From assembly GCA_002372275.1 (NCBI GenBank), contig DFFP01000003.1, positions 62,001 to 126,000 of the forward strand: a DNA stretch of 64,000 nucleotides. Direction: 5' to 3'. A model generated the notes under the pieces. It was not told where the DNA came from. It worked only from the letters and a program-made list of their open reading frames with translations, and searched no databases. Positions within the stretch are counted from its first letter, which is position 1. Every line of letters starts with the position of its first letter. Shown piece after piece: positions 25,425 to 35,129 of this stretch. Position numbers and translations under genes: made by a program. The stretch is from Alphaproteobacteria bacterium UBA3773 (lineage in GTDB: Bacteria > Pseudomonadota > Alphaproteobacteria > RF32 > CAG-239).

Positions 25425-28400
25425 TTAAAAAAGTTGTCCCGATGAAGCGGAAGAATCATCAGATGTTGAAGATGATTGATCTGCGGCCGGTGTTACGTTT
25501 GCCCCGGATTGTCCGGAACTTGAGGTTGTCGGTGGTGGTGTATACACAGGCGCAACTGCTCTCGGTGCTTGTTGTCCGGATCCATCATTGAGTAAAGGTG
25601 TTGCTCCGGAATTTGTCGGCTGAGCATTCGGATTTCCACCATCATACAAAACTGTTGAACTGCCCGGACCTGCATTATTATCAGTTGTCGGTTTTCCGTG
25701 TGTACTTCCATACGGATCTCTATCATCAAGTAAAACTTTTGGTTTTTCAATATCATTTAATCCGCTTGATTTTTCTCTTTCGGCTGTTCTGAGCCACATA
25801 TCTGTTTTCGGATAAATGATCAAACGTGTTCCTGCCGGCACATACGATACTGCCTGAACGCTTTCCATTTTATCATTGATAACTTGCTCGATAATTTGCT
25901 GAATTGTTTGATTTACATTATCACGTGCATCCTGATATGCCGCAGCTCGTGCATCTGATGTGGATGTGCCGTTTTCATTTGTTTTCGTATTACCTTTTGC
26001 CATTGCAATATTGATTGCTCCTTGCATAAAGGCCAGCGAAACAGGAAATCCGTAGCGCTTCATAAGTTGCGGATCCAAATAACCGAGTGCGCCGCCGCGA
26101 CCTTGCGCGTCACCTGTTTGAGCGGCCTTAAATTCAAATGCGGAACCATCCGGACGAATAAGTCGCTCCCAAGTAATATCCACTCTTGTTGCACCTGTGG
26201 TGGCATTACCGTTTCCGCCCGATCCGCCGCCGGCAGACTTACCAATCACACGACTACCGGCCGGAATAACGATATTTCTACCGTCTTCAGCATAAACATT
26301 TCGCTCCACAATAGCCGTTACCGGAACATCCCCTAAACTGCCGCTCATAATTGTGCGTGCCAATACGGCCGGAATCGGTTTATCTGCCAAAATCATCTCG
26401 CTCATATCCACACGCCATGACGACATAATATAGTTTGCATTATCCCAGTTATCCTGATATCCCGTAAATGACGACGGATTAATATCAGATGTTACAACAC
26501 CCATACGAATATTTTGCAATCTTTCGCTTTGGGCCATACTTAAAGCCCTGGAACGCACCGGATCATATCTTTCATTCGGTCCATATCCGCCGCCGGGGCC
26601 CAAATTTGTCGGTGTATTTGTAATTCCATAGGCATCTTGCGGTAAAAAGATTGAAGATGAACTTGGTTTCGGGGCTTCTTTGACTTCTTTTTTCTCATCA
26701 ATGGAACCGATTATTTCGCCTTCTTGGTTATAGGCCATTCCGTCCTGACCATAACCGATAACTTCCCCTGTATTCGGGTCAACAATAAAACCATTGTCCA
26801 AATAATCGCCCAAATACTGTCCGTCAGGAGATAAAACAACCCCGATTACCTTTTGATTATACCCCCCGACTTTCATATCATCCGAGCCTTCAACTTCGAG
26901 GCTTGAAACCTTGATATCCGTTTGCGGTGTTTTAGCCCAACCTGCTGCACGAGGAGTAGTTACATCATAATACTGCAACAATCTTGCAACAGCGAGTAAT
27001 CTTCCCTGATCATCTCGCACATCTCCCGTCGGTGAAACCGTTCCGATCATCGTGCCGTTATGAGCTCTGACCTTGTTTGAGAGTAAAATTTCACCAATGA
27101 CGCGATTCTTATCATCTCTGACAAAGTAATCTCTTGCACCACGTCCAATCAGCCTACCATCGTCCGAAACCAAAAATCCGCGATCGATCTGCCCTAAATT
27201 ATCACCCGCAAAATTTTTCACCATTCCTTTGCTTGTTAAATACCCGATGGCCTCATTTTTCTCATTATAAATGTATAAATCATATAAAGCATACCCCACC
27301 GTTTTTTTCTTTGAAATAATTTCACCGTCATGTGCCACTGTTCCGAAAAGTTCATTTTTTTCGTTATAAGCATTTCCATCGGGCAAAACATAACCAACCA
27401 TGTTATTTTGCAAATCATAAGCAAACCGATATTTAAAGGTCAAACCAATCGGTTGACTTTCTTGATTAAAGACCGTCCCGTCAGGCGCTACAAACCCACT
27501 GATATGTCCGCTGTTATCTACAAAACGACCTTGCATATCGGTGCGTCCGATCAGTTTATTTTCAAAATTCATCACAAGTGCATTTTCATAAACACGCCCT
27601 TTCAAGGCCATATTTTCATCATAAAAGCGTCCCGTTCTGGTCACACAACCTTTTCTTTGGCCTCCCTCCCAGATTTCGCCCGTTTCAGAGCTCATTCCGA
27701 TGAAGCGGTTTTGAAAATCATAAACAGGACCGACTTTAGCAATATAACCGATATACTGTCCGACTTCTGAAACAGCTTGACCGTTTCCTAAGATGTGCCC
27801 AAGTGTATTATCGCGATTTGAGCGAACTTCTCCTTTTCCTGACAATGCCCCGACTAAGCGACAATCAGATGCTAAAACAGGGCTTAAAGGCACAACAGAT
27901 CCCAAATAATTATTTTGCATACCGACAGCTGTTTGATCCGAAATCAATCGGCCGACCTGAGATCCCTGATAAAAAACACTTGATTTTGAGTTGATATAGC
28001 CGACCATATCTCCTTTTAAGCTGATAACGAGACCATCACCTTCTCCCACAAACCCGATAATCGGTATCAGAGCTGCATTTTTATCTCCTTTAACAATCCG
28101 ATATTCCGGTAAAATTTTTGAAGAAATACTACCATTCCCATCAAAAAGCACATTAGAATCAGACATATATTGAGGTGTTTTCGAATCATAAAGTGCAAAA
28201 TAACCAGGGATAATTTGGCGTCCGAACACTTGATTTTTTTCGTTTAGAGCATAACCGCCGCTTTTAATTTTTAAATTTTCTTTCGATTCAATTTCGCCGT
28301 TCACGTTCAAATATCCGATCACATCACCTTCTTCATCATAGATACCACCAAACTTTAACAAACTTCCCACAATATTCATATCTGAATTATAAACATACCC

Positions 28401-29651
28401 CAAAGGCGAAAGACGATAATTCTCAGCTCCCAAAGACAGTTCCGTATTCACACCTGCAATGCTAAGAACTTCTTGTTTTGCATTGATAGCGACAGCATTT
28501 TGCAAAACAGCGCCCATTTCCGTTCCTGCTCGGTCAAAAGCCCGATCTTTTTGCATATATCCTATGGTTGCACCCGTAAATGAAACAACATTTCCGTTCG
28601 GCATGGCCTCTGCTCTTAAATTCCCCAAATAATCAAAAATCGGACCTTTTGAAGCAATAGTCCCAATGACTTTTTGATCTTGAACCACCAAACCGCGCGG
28701 CGCAACGGTTGCGACATTTTTTTCGCCTCTCATAATTTTGCCCGATGGTGTTAAATAACCCAAATATGTTCCGTTTTCAGCTATTGCCACCGAATCTGTA
28801 TTTAACGCAAATCCGATGACTTTGCCCTGCATATCCGCAATTTTTCCGTCAGCTCTGTAACGTCCGATCACATTTCCTTTTTGTAAAACTTCACCATTAT
28901 AGCTGACATAACCTAAATACTGACCTAATTCATCAAAAGCATATCCCGATTGAACAACTTTGCCTATGACTTTACCGTCCTGGTTATATACAAAGCCGTT
29001 TGCATGGACTTTTCCGATAAATACTCCTTCAAAATCCGTCACCTGTCCGCCGGCCGATAAACTGCCGATAAAACGACCGTCAAGTGACACAACCATTTTA
29101 GATGAAATTAATTTACCTTGTAAAATTGTATTACCTTCTGTCGTTTTATACCCGTAACCCGAAGGTGAAACAAAACCGACCGTTTGTCCGTCAAAATTCA
29201 CGTAAGCTCCGTTTCCGGCCAAACGACCGACAGCTGAACCGTCATCACCATATATAATTCCGGTAGACAACACAGACCCGATCACTTCATACATATCATT
29301 GACAACCAAGCCGTTTGGTAAAACATGACCGGCAATTTTTCCCGAGGGCAATCGAACGCTCCCGTCGCCTGAAACTTTACCTAAATACTTTTGATCATTT
29401 CCAACCACAAATCCCTGCGGAACAATACCGCCGACAATATCGCCTTTTGAATCCAAAATCCAACCGTCAGCGGTGAGTTGCCCCATAATCTCATTTTGCA
29501 AATTAACGGCCGTTCCGTCCGGAATAACTTTGCCGATCATCGAACCCGTAAAATCGATTGCCGTAATATCCTGTGCCCAAGCCCCAGATATCAGACAAAA
29601 TACTGATGCAAAAAGAAAAACTTGAATTTTAAGTATTTTTTGAGACAACAC
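25425..29651 (-). CDS. virB10: Giant VirB10-like protein with signal peptide and repeats
   Basis: A 1408-residue protein. The start is the GTG at 29651: GGAGG lies 6 bases upstream, it leaves 1 bp after the preceding stop, and it begins a Sec signal peptide (ILKIQVFLFASVFCLISG, cleavage predicted after AWA). Residues 30 to about 1010 are some 50 repeats of about 19 residues (D--G--IG-V---G-V), probably beta-structured. Residues about 1090-1290 are the VirB10/TrbI domain: IPAVLARTIMSG, VPVTAIVERNVY, IPAGSRVIG, then RVDITWERLIRPDG and QGRGGALGYLD. The tail is Pro/Ser/Gly-rich. Ordinary VirB10 has an uncleaved inner-membrane anchor and is about 400 residues; here the anchor seems moved to the upstream repeat protein. 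Confidence 0.88.
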   Translation of the reverse strand: MLSQKILKIQVFLFASVFCLISGAWAQDITAIDFTGSMIGKVIPDGTAVNLQNEIMGQLTADGWILDSKGDIVGGIVPQGFVVGNDQKYLGKVSGDGSVRLPSGKIAGHVLPNGLVVNDMYEVIGSVLSTGIIYGDDGSAVGRLAGNGAYVNFDGQTVGFVSPSGYGYKTTEGNTILQGKLISSKMVVSLDGRFIGSLSAGGQVTDFEGVFIGKVHANGFVYNQDGKVIGKVVQSGYAFDELGQYLGYVSYNGEVLQKGNVIGRYRADGKIADMQGKVIGFALNTDSVAIAENGTYLGYLTPSGKIMRGEKNVATVAPRGLVVQDQKVIGTIASKGPIFDYLGNLRAEAMPNGNVVSFTGATIGYMQKDRAFDRAGTEMGAVLQNAVAINAKQEVLSIAGVNTELSLGAENYRLSPLGYVYNSDMNIVGSLLKFGGIYDEEGDVIGYLNVNGEIESKENLKIKSGGYALNEKNQVFGRQIIPGYFALYDSKTPQYMSDSNVLFDGNGSISSKILPEYRIVKGDKNAALIPIIGFVGEGDGLVISLKGDMVGYINSKSSVFYQGSQVGRLISDQTAVGMQNNYLGSVVPLSPVLASDCRLVGALSGKGEVRSNRDNTLGHILGNGQAVSEVGQYIGYIAKVGPVYDFQNRFIGMSSETGEIWEGGQRKGCVTRTGRFYDENMALKGRVYENALVMNFENKLIGRTDMQGRFVDNSGHISGFVAPDGTVFNQESQPIGLTFKYRFAYDLQNNMVGYVLPDGNAYNEKNELFGTVAHDGEIISKKKTVGYALYDLYIYNEKNEAIGYLTSKGMVKNFAGDNLGQIDRGFLVSDDGRLIGRGARDYFVRDDKNRVIGEILLSNKVRAHNGTMIGTVSPTGDVRDDQGRLLAVARLLQYYDVTTPRAAGWAKTPQTDIKVSSLEVEGSDDMKVGGYNQKVIGVVLSPDGQYLGDYLDNGFIVDPNTGEVIGYGQDGMAYNQEGEIIGSIDEKKEVKEAPKPSSSSIFLPQDAYGITNTPTNLGPGGGYGPNERYDPVRSRALSMAQSERLQNIRMGVVTSDINPSSFTGYQDNWDNANYIMSSWRVDMSEMILADKPIPAVLARTIMSGSLGDVPVTAIVERNVYAEDGRNIVIPAGSRVIGKSAGGGSGGNGNATTGATRVDITWERLIRPDGSAFEFKAAQTGDAQGRGGALGYLDPQLMKRYGFPVSLAFMQGAINIAMAKGNTKTNENGTSTSDARAAAYQDARDNVNQTIQQIIEQVINDKMESVQAVSYVPAGTRLIIYPKTDMWLRTAEREKSSGLNDIEKPKVLLDDRDPYGSTHGKPTTDNNAGPGSSTVLYDGGNPNAQPTNSGATPLLNDGSGQQAPRAVAPVYTPPPTTSSSGQSGANVTPAADQSSSTSDDSSASSGQLF

Positions 29652-29652
29652 G

Positions 29653-32600
29653 TTAATTCCTCCGGTTCTGTGCAACTTCCTGCAGGGCATATCCCGCCAC
29701 ATTTTTATCTTTATCCACAAAAGAGCCGTTACTCTTAAGATACCCTATTTTTTCGCCTTTAACATTTAAAACGTCACCATTTAATGAAAGATATCCTAAA
29801 TACGTGCCGTTTCCTGATAAAACAGAAGTTCCTAATTTAAAAACTTTTCCAACAATATTGTTTTGATTATCAATAGCAAGTCCGCCCGGCAAAACACGCC
29901 CTATTTGTTTATTATCCTCAGCACGCAATGTTCCATCAAATGCCACAAAACCAAGCATTTTATCTTCGTTTGAAATCACAATATCACCTGTCAAAACTTC
30001 ACCGATCGGTTGCCCTTTGCTATCCAAAACTTTCCCGTCAGCCATCATTGTTCCGATGGTCGTATTTTTTTTGCCCATAATCTGACCATTTGGCAAAACA
30101 TAACCAATCACATGACCATTAAAATCAATCACAGCCCCATACCTTAAAATGCCCAAATTCTGATCGGTCATTCCCCCGGGTAAAATCGGTGAAACAGCTT
30201 TTCCCGAAAGATTTAACACCTCTCCGTTTTGATTAAGATGTCCGCTATAATGGCCAAATAAATCAATCATAATACTTTCGGGGGTCACTTCGCCCACAAC
30301 AGTTCCGTCTAAAGTTGCCACAAGTCCCTGCGGTAAAACCTTTGCCACTTTTTCACCATCTAAATCAATCACCTGCCCAAATGCATTCACATATCCCATA
30401 TATGCCCCGTTATACGAAATGGCCGGACCTTGTTTAACAATTCCACCGAGATATTCTCCTTTATTCCCGAACCAACGCCCTAAAGCATCAATTCTACCAA
30501 GCTTTTCTCCGAATAATCCGACAGCCGTACCATCAAAACTGGCCAGTCCCTGAACCTGCCCGTCTTGATCAATCAACATACCGTGCGGAACAAGTGCTCC
30601 GAATGAATCCTGATAAAACCCGAACTGATTTCCTTTAATTTTATCAATTAAAATTCCTTCCGCGTTATAAACACCACCATCAGCAAACACATGACCGATG
30701 ACATTGCCTTTTACATCTTTAACCACATTTTGCTTTGGTAACACCACACCCACAATATTGTTATAGGCATCTGCAACATACTGATGAAGTAAAATTTTTG
30801 CCCCAGGATATTTTTCTATTTTAAGATGTCCGTCGGCCTCTAAAACACCAAGCAAATTTCCGCTTAAATCAAAAGCATAGCGTGCATCATTAAGTTTGCC
30901 GACATAAGATCCTTTTTCATCTGTCACATCTCCGTTAAAATCAACGCACCCTATTCTTTTAATAAGTCCTGAAATAACATATCCGTTTTGATTAAGCCGA
31001 CCGATAACTTTTCCGGAACTGTCTAAAACTTCTTTATATTCGGCAACCCGACCTATAATCTGACCATTATTGATGACTTTTCCATCCGGGTTCACGCAAC
31101 CCACATATCTTTTCTGCGTGTCATACACACCGCCGCTGTCATCGGCAACCCCTATCGCATCACAGCTTTCATCAAAGACCTGCCCTGTTAAAACGACAGA
31201 ACCTAAAAAATCACCGTTTTCGGCATACACACCGCCATCAGGATAAATTCGAACATCTTTTCTGACTTTTCCGTTTTGACCGACAAGGCCTGTTTTATCT
31301 AAAATACCAACCGGTGAACACCCCCAGCCGACAACGCGTCCGCCCTGAACACCTTGTGCAATAATTTTTGAGCCGTTTGTATCGGTTACCAGTCCGTTTG
31401 AGCGTATCCGTCCGACAACTTTACCTTGGTCATCTGTTACTTCCCCGTTTGCCGAAACATTTCCTAAAATAGTGCCTTTTGGTGTAATAGGAATTAAATC
31501 CGCTTTGATGATTGAACCGATTGCCGTCATATCTTCTAAAATCATATTGCCGTTTTCATCGACGTAACCGATTACATTACCTTGTGCGTCTACAATTTCA
31601 CCTTTTTCATTCACATAACCGATAACATTTCCGTTTGCATCCGTGATAATATGGCCCATTTCCCCGGCTTGTCCGATGACATTTCCGTCTTTATCAACAA
31701 CAGTTCCGTCCTCAAGCATTTTACCGATGATATTGCCGTTAAAATCAACCACATTCCCGTTTTCATCAACATAGCCCATCAAATTTCCGTTTTCATCATA
31801 AACCATTCGAACTTGTTTTACTTTTTCATCTTGAGCTTGTCCGATGACATTTCCGTTTTTATCCACAACATCACCGTTTGCTGTCACATAACCGATAATA
31901 TTGCCGTTTTCATCACGCACCACTTCTTTAGCCGCCCTGCCGATGATATTACCATCTTTATCCACCACGGTTCCGTCTGCATTTTTATGTCCGATGACAT
32001 TACCGTTTGCATCTACCACATCCCCGTTCGCCGTCACATAGCCGATCACATTTCCGTTTTCATCATAGACAAGTTCAGATGGTGCATATCCAATCACACG
32101 ACCATCTTTATCCACCACAGTTCCGTCGGCATTTCTGTGTCCGATAATATTACCGTTGGCATCTATCACATCACCGTTTTCCGTCACATAACCGATGATA
32201 TTGCCGTTTTCATCAAAAACGGGGATCATATCCTTCGTTGAACCGACAATACGTTTTGTTTTCTTTAACAAATCACCATTATCATCAACATAACCGACAA
32301 CATTTCCGTTTTCATCAATCACGGAATTATCTGCCAATATCACACCGAGTTTATTGCCTTGATCATCTAAAACACTTTTACCTGTTTGACTCACGGCCCC
32401 GATATCATTGCCGTTAAGATCTTGAACTTTTCCGTCTTCATTTAAGCGACCGATGACATCGCCGGTATCACTGACAACCGTTCCGTCATCCATCACGCGG
32501 CCGATCACATTTCCCGTGCTATCATGCACAAAACCGGCTTCTACCACTTTACCGATGACATTTCCGTTGGCATCGACCACCAATCCGTTTCCAAGCGCTT

Positions 32601-33498
32601 TTCCGATCACATTGCCGTTTTGATCATAAACCGTGCCGTCGGCTGCCACAAATCCGATGACATTCCCATTTTCATCATAGACAAGTTTTTTGGTGCCGGC
32701 CACACCGATGATGTTACCGTCACTGTCTACGATCAGTCCGTTTTCATTCACGCGCCCGATGACATTTCCATCTTTATCATAAACAATACCGTTTTCATCG
32801 ACATAACCTATTTCTTCGCCATTCGGGCCGTATGCTATCTGTCTTTTATGAAAACTATCAACTGTGCCGCCTTTAGAGCCTTCGGTTTCACAAAAATTAC
32901 ATTCTTCCTTTGTAATGGCATTTCCTTCAACAGGCACCTTTTCAGCTTTGGCGTCTGCAGCACTTAAATGCGATTCATGCCAAGAAATAATAAAATTATT
33001 CTGCACGTTTCCGGCGACGACAGGCGACCATTTCATCGTGATGTTACAGGTCTGATTTCCTCTGAGTTCCGCGCTGGTGCATGAATCTTGAAAAGTAAAT
33101 CCGTCAAAAGGCGGTTCGGCAAGTTTGACCGAAACAATATGAATAGATGCTTTTCCGTTTGTCCCGATTGTTAAAACGTTATCCGCATCCGTTCCCAAAA
33201 CAACCTGTCCCATACTCACAGGGTTCGGTGTTGTTGTAATCGGAAGTTCTCCGCCTTCCACGGAACTAAATTCGATTTCATCCGAAAGAAGAGGCGTCTC
33301 TGTCGTTTCATTTAAGACATCAGCGTCTTCCGTAAAAACAGGTTCTTGATAAATATCATTCTGATTAGAGCTTGTAAAGAGCAACAACAAACCAAACAGA
33401 AAGACCGCCAGCGATACAATCCCGACAATCAAGATGATACGGTTTGTTTTTTTAACGTACCTTTCCGAATTTGTTAATTGTAAAGGTTCTTTACCCAT
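29653..33498 (-). CDS. Membrane-anchored giant repeat protein, probable VirB10 partner
   Basis: A 1281-residue protein with a short cytoplasmic N-terminus, one membrane anchor (residues 20-42) and a periplasmic part. Residues about 75-195 form an Ig-like (ASH/SPD-2-type) domain with a Cys pair in DSCTSAELRGNQTC. A CNFC motif follows near residue 200. From about 215 to the end there are some 55 copies of a roughly 19-residue repeat with the core D-NGNVIGYV-ENG-VVD; about twenty copies near residues 215-650 are almost identical. The same repeats fill the next gene, which lacks the anchor and carries the VirB10 domain. The two look like one VirB10/DotG-like protein split in two. Spacing to virB9 is 14 bp. 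Confidence 0.85.
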   Translation of the reverse strand: MGKEPLQLTNSERYVKKTNRIILIVGIVSLAVFLFGLLLLFTSSNQNDIYQEPVFTEDADVLNETTETPLLSDEIEFSSVEGGELPITTTPNPVSMGQVVLGTDADNVLTIGTNGKASIHIVSVKLAEPPFDGFTFQDSCTSAELRGNQTCNITMKWSPVVAGNVQNNFIISWHESHLSAADAKAEKVPVEGNAITKEECNFCETEGSKGGTVDSFHKRQIAYGPNGEEIGYVDENGIVYDKDGNVIGRVNENGLIVDSDGNIIGVAGTKKLVYDENGNVIGFVAADGTVYDQNGNVIGKALGNGLVVDANGNVIGKVVEAGFVHDSTGNVIGRVMDDGTVVSDTGDVIGRLNEDGKVQDLNGNDIGAVSQTGKSVLDDQGNKLGVILADNSVIDENGNVVGYVDDNGDLLKKTKRIVGSTKDMIPVFDENGNIIGYVTENGDVIDANGNIIGHRNADGTVVDKDGRVIGYAPSELVYDENGNVIGYVTANGDVVDANGNVIGHKNADGTVVDKDGNIIGRAAKEVVRDENGNIIGYVTANGDVVDKNGNVIGQAQDEKVKQVRMVYDENGNLMGYVDENGNVVDFNGNIIGKMLEDGTVVDKDGNVIGQAGEMGHIITDANGNVIGYVNEKGEIVDAQGNVIGYVDENGNMILEDMTAIGSIIKADLIPITPKGTILGNVSANGEVTDDQGKVVGRIRSNGLVTDTNGSKIIAQGVQGGRVVGWGCSPVGILDKTGLVGQNGKVRKDVRIYPDGGVYAENGDFLGSVVLTGQVFDESCDAIGVADDSGGVYDTQKRYVGCVNPDGKVINNGQIIGRVAEYKEVLDSSGKVIGRLNQNGYVISGLIKRIGCVDFNGDVTDEKGSYVGKLNDARYAFDLSGNLLGVLEADGHLKIEKYPGAKILLHQYVADAYNNIVGVVLPKQNVVKDVKGNVIGHVFADGGVYNAEGILIDKIKGNQFGFYQDSFGALVPHGMLIDQDGQVQGLASFDGTAVGLFGEKLGRIDALGRWFGNKGEYLGGIVKQGPAISYNGAYMGYVNAFGQVIDLDGEKVAKVLPQGLVATLDGTVVGEVTPESIMIDLFGHYSGHLNQNGEVLNLSGKAVSPILPGGMTDQNLGILRYGAVIDFNGHVIGYVLPNGQIMGKKNTTIGTMMADGKVLDSKGQPIGEVLTGDIVISNEDKMLGFVAFDGTLRAEDNKQIGRVLPGGLAIDNQNNIVGKVFKLGTSVLSGNGTYLGYLSLNGDVLNVKGEKIGYLKSNGSFVDKDKNVAGYALQEVAQNRRN

Positions 33499-33512
33499 TT
33501 TTCAGCCCTTTG

Positions 33513-35114
33513 TTATTGAATACGAACCACACTACAAAATACACCGTTTCGACCCAGTTTACTACAAATATCATCACCATCATCAAGTGAGGGGATAGGA
33601 CCGATTCTCAAGTGGAAGAGTTCTTTACCTTGACCGTCAGCCGGCGCATCAACCGAGTAGAACGGCTGGTACGATTTCAAGATTGAATTATATTTTCTTG
33701 ATAACTCACTCCACAAATTCTCCAGATTTGACACATCAGCATCTGTTCCAAGCTCAACCGAAATGGTAGCGGCATTTTCGTTTTCAAACCCGAGACCGTA
33801 TTTATATCCCGAAAGCGAATCAGGAATATTCATATTACCGCTAAATTGTGATTTATACATTGTACGATAGCCGTTCGGTGATTGACCGTCCTTGCCGTTT
33901 AACATATATTCCGGCACCATAATCTCACCATTTTGGCCCACACGAATATCTGATTGCCCGGCTGTGGTCCACATAGAGGCTGTTCTTCCGTCAACATCTG
34001 CTACGCCATTTGAAAACCCTTGAACTTCCGAATTTTTACCCGTACCACTCATTCCTTCCGGAAGCGGTGCAGGTACCTGCCAATCATTTGTATCAGCATG
34101 GATATTATAAATACCAGCATCATCTGAACGACGCAGTTTCAAACAAACAAGACGCTTTCCGTTACGAAGAACCATATCTCCCACGCCTTCCACAACAATC
34201 AAACGATTGTTCGGACCTTTTGTTCTAAATCCGACCGGTGTTTCACTACGTTCCACAATTAAAGTCACAATCGGACGTTGTACCATGTTTAAGGCTTTTT
34301 CACCTAAATCAATATAGGTAAAAATATCGTCACGCCAAACACGTTCCGGTGCAATCACGACATCATCCGGGTTCGGCACATAAACTTCCACATCGAACTT
34401 CATTTGCGCCGGATCAAGCGGAATACTTTGAATCCAGTCTTCTTTTTGATAACGCCTTGTAAAAGAAGAATAAGCTGCCGCATCATCTCCGCCCGAGTAT
34501 TTACTGGCATTTAATTTACTACCCAATCCTGACGAACCGGAGCTGCTACCACCTGTTTTTTTTTGATCCCCAACCACATCAATATCAATAATGGCATTTG
34601 TCAGACGCTCCGTATTCACACCTTCGCTTCTGACATAAAACACATATTTATTCCCCGATCTGCCGAATACAATCATATTTGTATCGACCCCGATGGTTGT
34701 TGAACCGGGTTGCATAAAGAGCAAAATAGAATTCGGCGAACTTGAAGTTTTCACATCAAAAACGTTCTGGTCACCGATATAAACGCTTTCAACGAGTTCC
34801 CACTCCGGGAAATTGATAAGGGTTAACATACCGGCGCGTACTCTGATCGGTAAAACCAAATCTGGTGACCAATAATACTTTGAATAAGCAGGCTTTGATT
34901 GCCCTTCACCTAAATTCTGAAGCGGATCAAGCCATGCACTTTGCATCATACCGAGCGAACCGATACCCGCATAATCCAAATTCATCGGTTGATATTGTCC
35001 TTGGGATTGATCGGCATTTTGATCTAAACTTCCCGTTGTTGCCTGTGCATGCGCGCAAGTTGCACCAACAAGAGCGCTTAAAACAATCAATCCTTGATAA
35101 ATTCTATTTTTCAT
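33513..35114 (-). CDS. virB9: VirB9-like outer core protein with C-terminal SPOR domain
   Basis: A 533-residue periplasmic protein with a signal peptide (cleavage after AHA near residue 24). Residues about 75-185 match the VirB9/CagX N-domain (PIRVRAGMLTLINFPEWE, then IGDQNVFDV, then TNMIVFGRSGNKYVFYV). Residues about 245-345 match the C-domain that joins the outer-membrane ring (PERVWRDDIFTYIDL, then RLIVVEGVGDMVLRNGKR). After a Gly/Ser-rich and a polar stretch, residues about 465-533 form a SPOR-like domain (FHLRIGPIPSLDDGDDIC, then GVFCSVV), a fold that binds denuded peptidoglycan. Usual VirB9 is about 290 residues and lacks SPOR. AAGGA precedes the ATG. Confidence 0.88.
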   Translation of the reverse strand: MKNRIYQGLIVLSALVGATCAHAQATTGSLDQNADQSQGQYQPMNLDYAGIGSLGMMQSAWLDPLQNLGEGQSKPAYSKYYWSPDLVLPIRVRAGMLTLINFPEWELVESVYIGDQNVFDVKTSSSPNSILLFMQPGSTTIGVDTNMIVFGRSGNKYVFYVRSEGVNTERLTNAIIDIDVVGDQKKTGGSSSGSSGLGSKLNASKYSGGDDAAAYSSFTRRYQKEDWIQSIPLDPAQMKFDVEVYVPNPDDVVIAPERVWRDDIFTYIDLGEKALNMVQRPIVTLIVERSETPVGFRTKGPNNRLIVVEGVGDMVLRNGKRLVCLKLRRSDDAGIYNIHADTNDWQVPAPLPEGMSGTGKNSEVQGFSNGVADVDGRTASMWTTAGQSDIRVGQNGEIMVPEYMLNGKDGQSPNGYRTMYKSQFSGNMNIPDSLSGYKYGLGFENENAATISVELGTDADVSNLENLWSELSRKYNSILKSYQPFYSVDAPADGQGKELFHLRIGPIPSLDDGDDICSKLGRNGVFCSVVRIQ

Positions 35115-35129
35115 CTGTATTTTCCTTTT

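Noticed and set aside
31560..32840. CRISPR-like array because of regular repeats
   Set aside because: The repeats are in frame, translate to a consistent peptide and have no unique spacers; they belong to a coding gene.
31582..32967. Long plus-strand frames with repeated DDI-VFI words
   Set aside because: They are antisense images of the repeat array in the 1281-aa gene; periodic coding DNA gives periodic open frames on the other strand.
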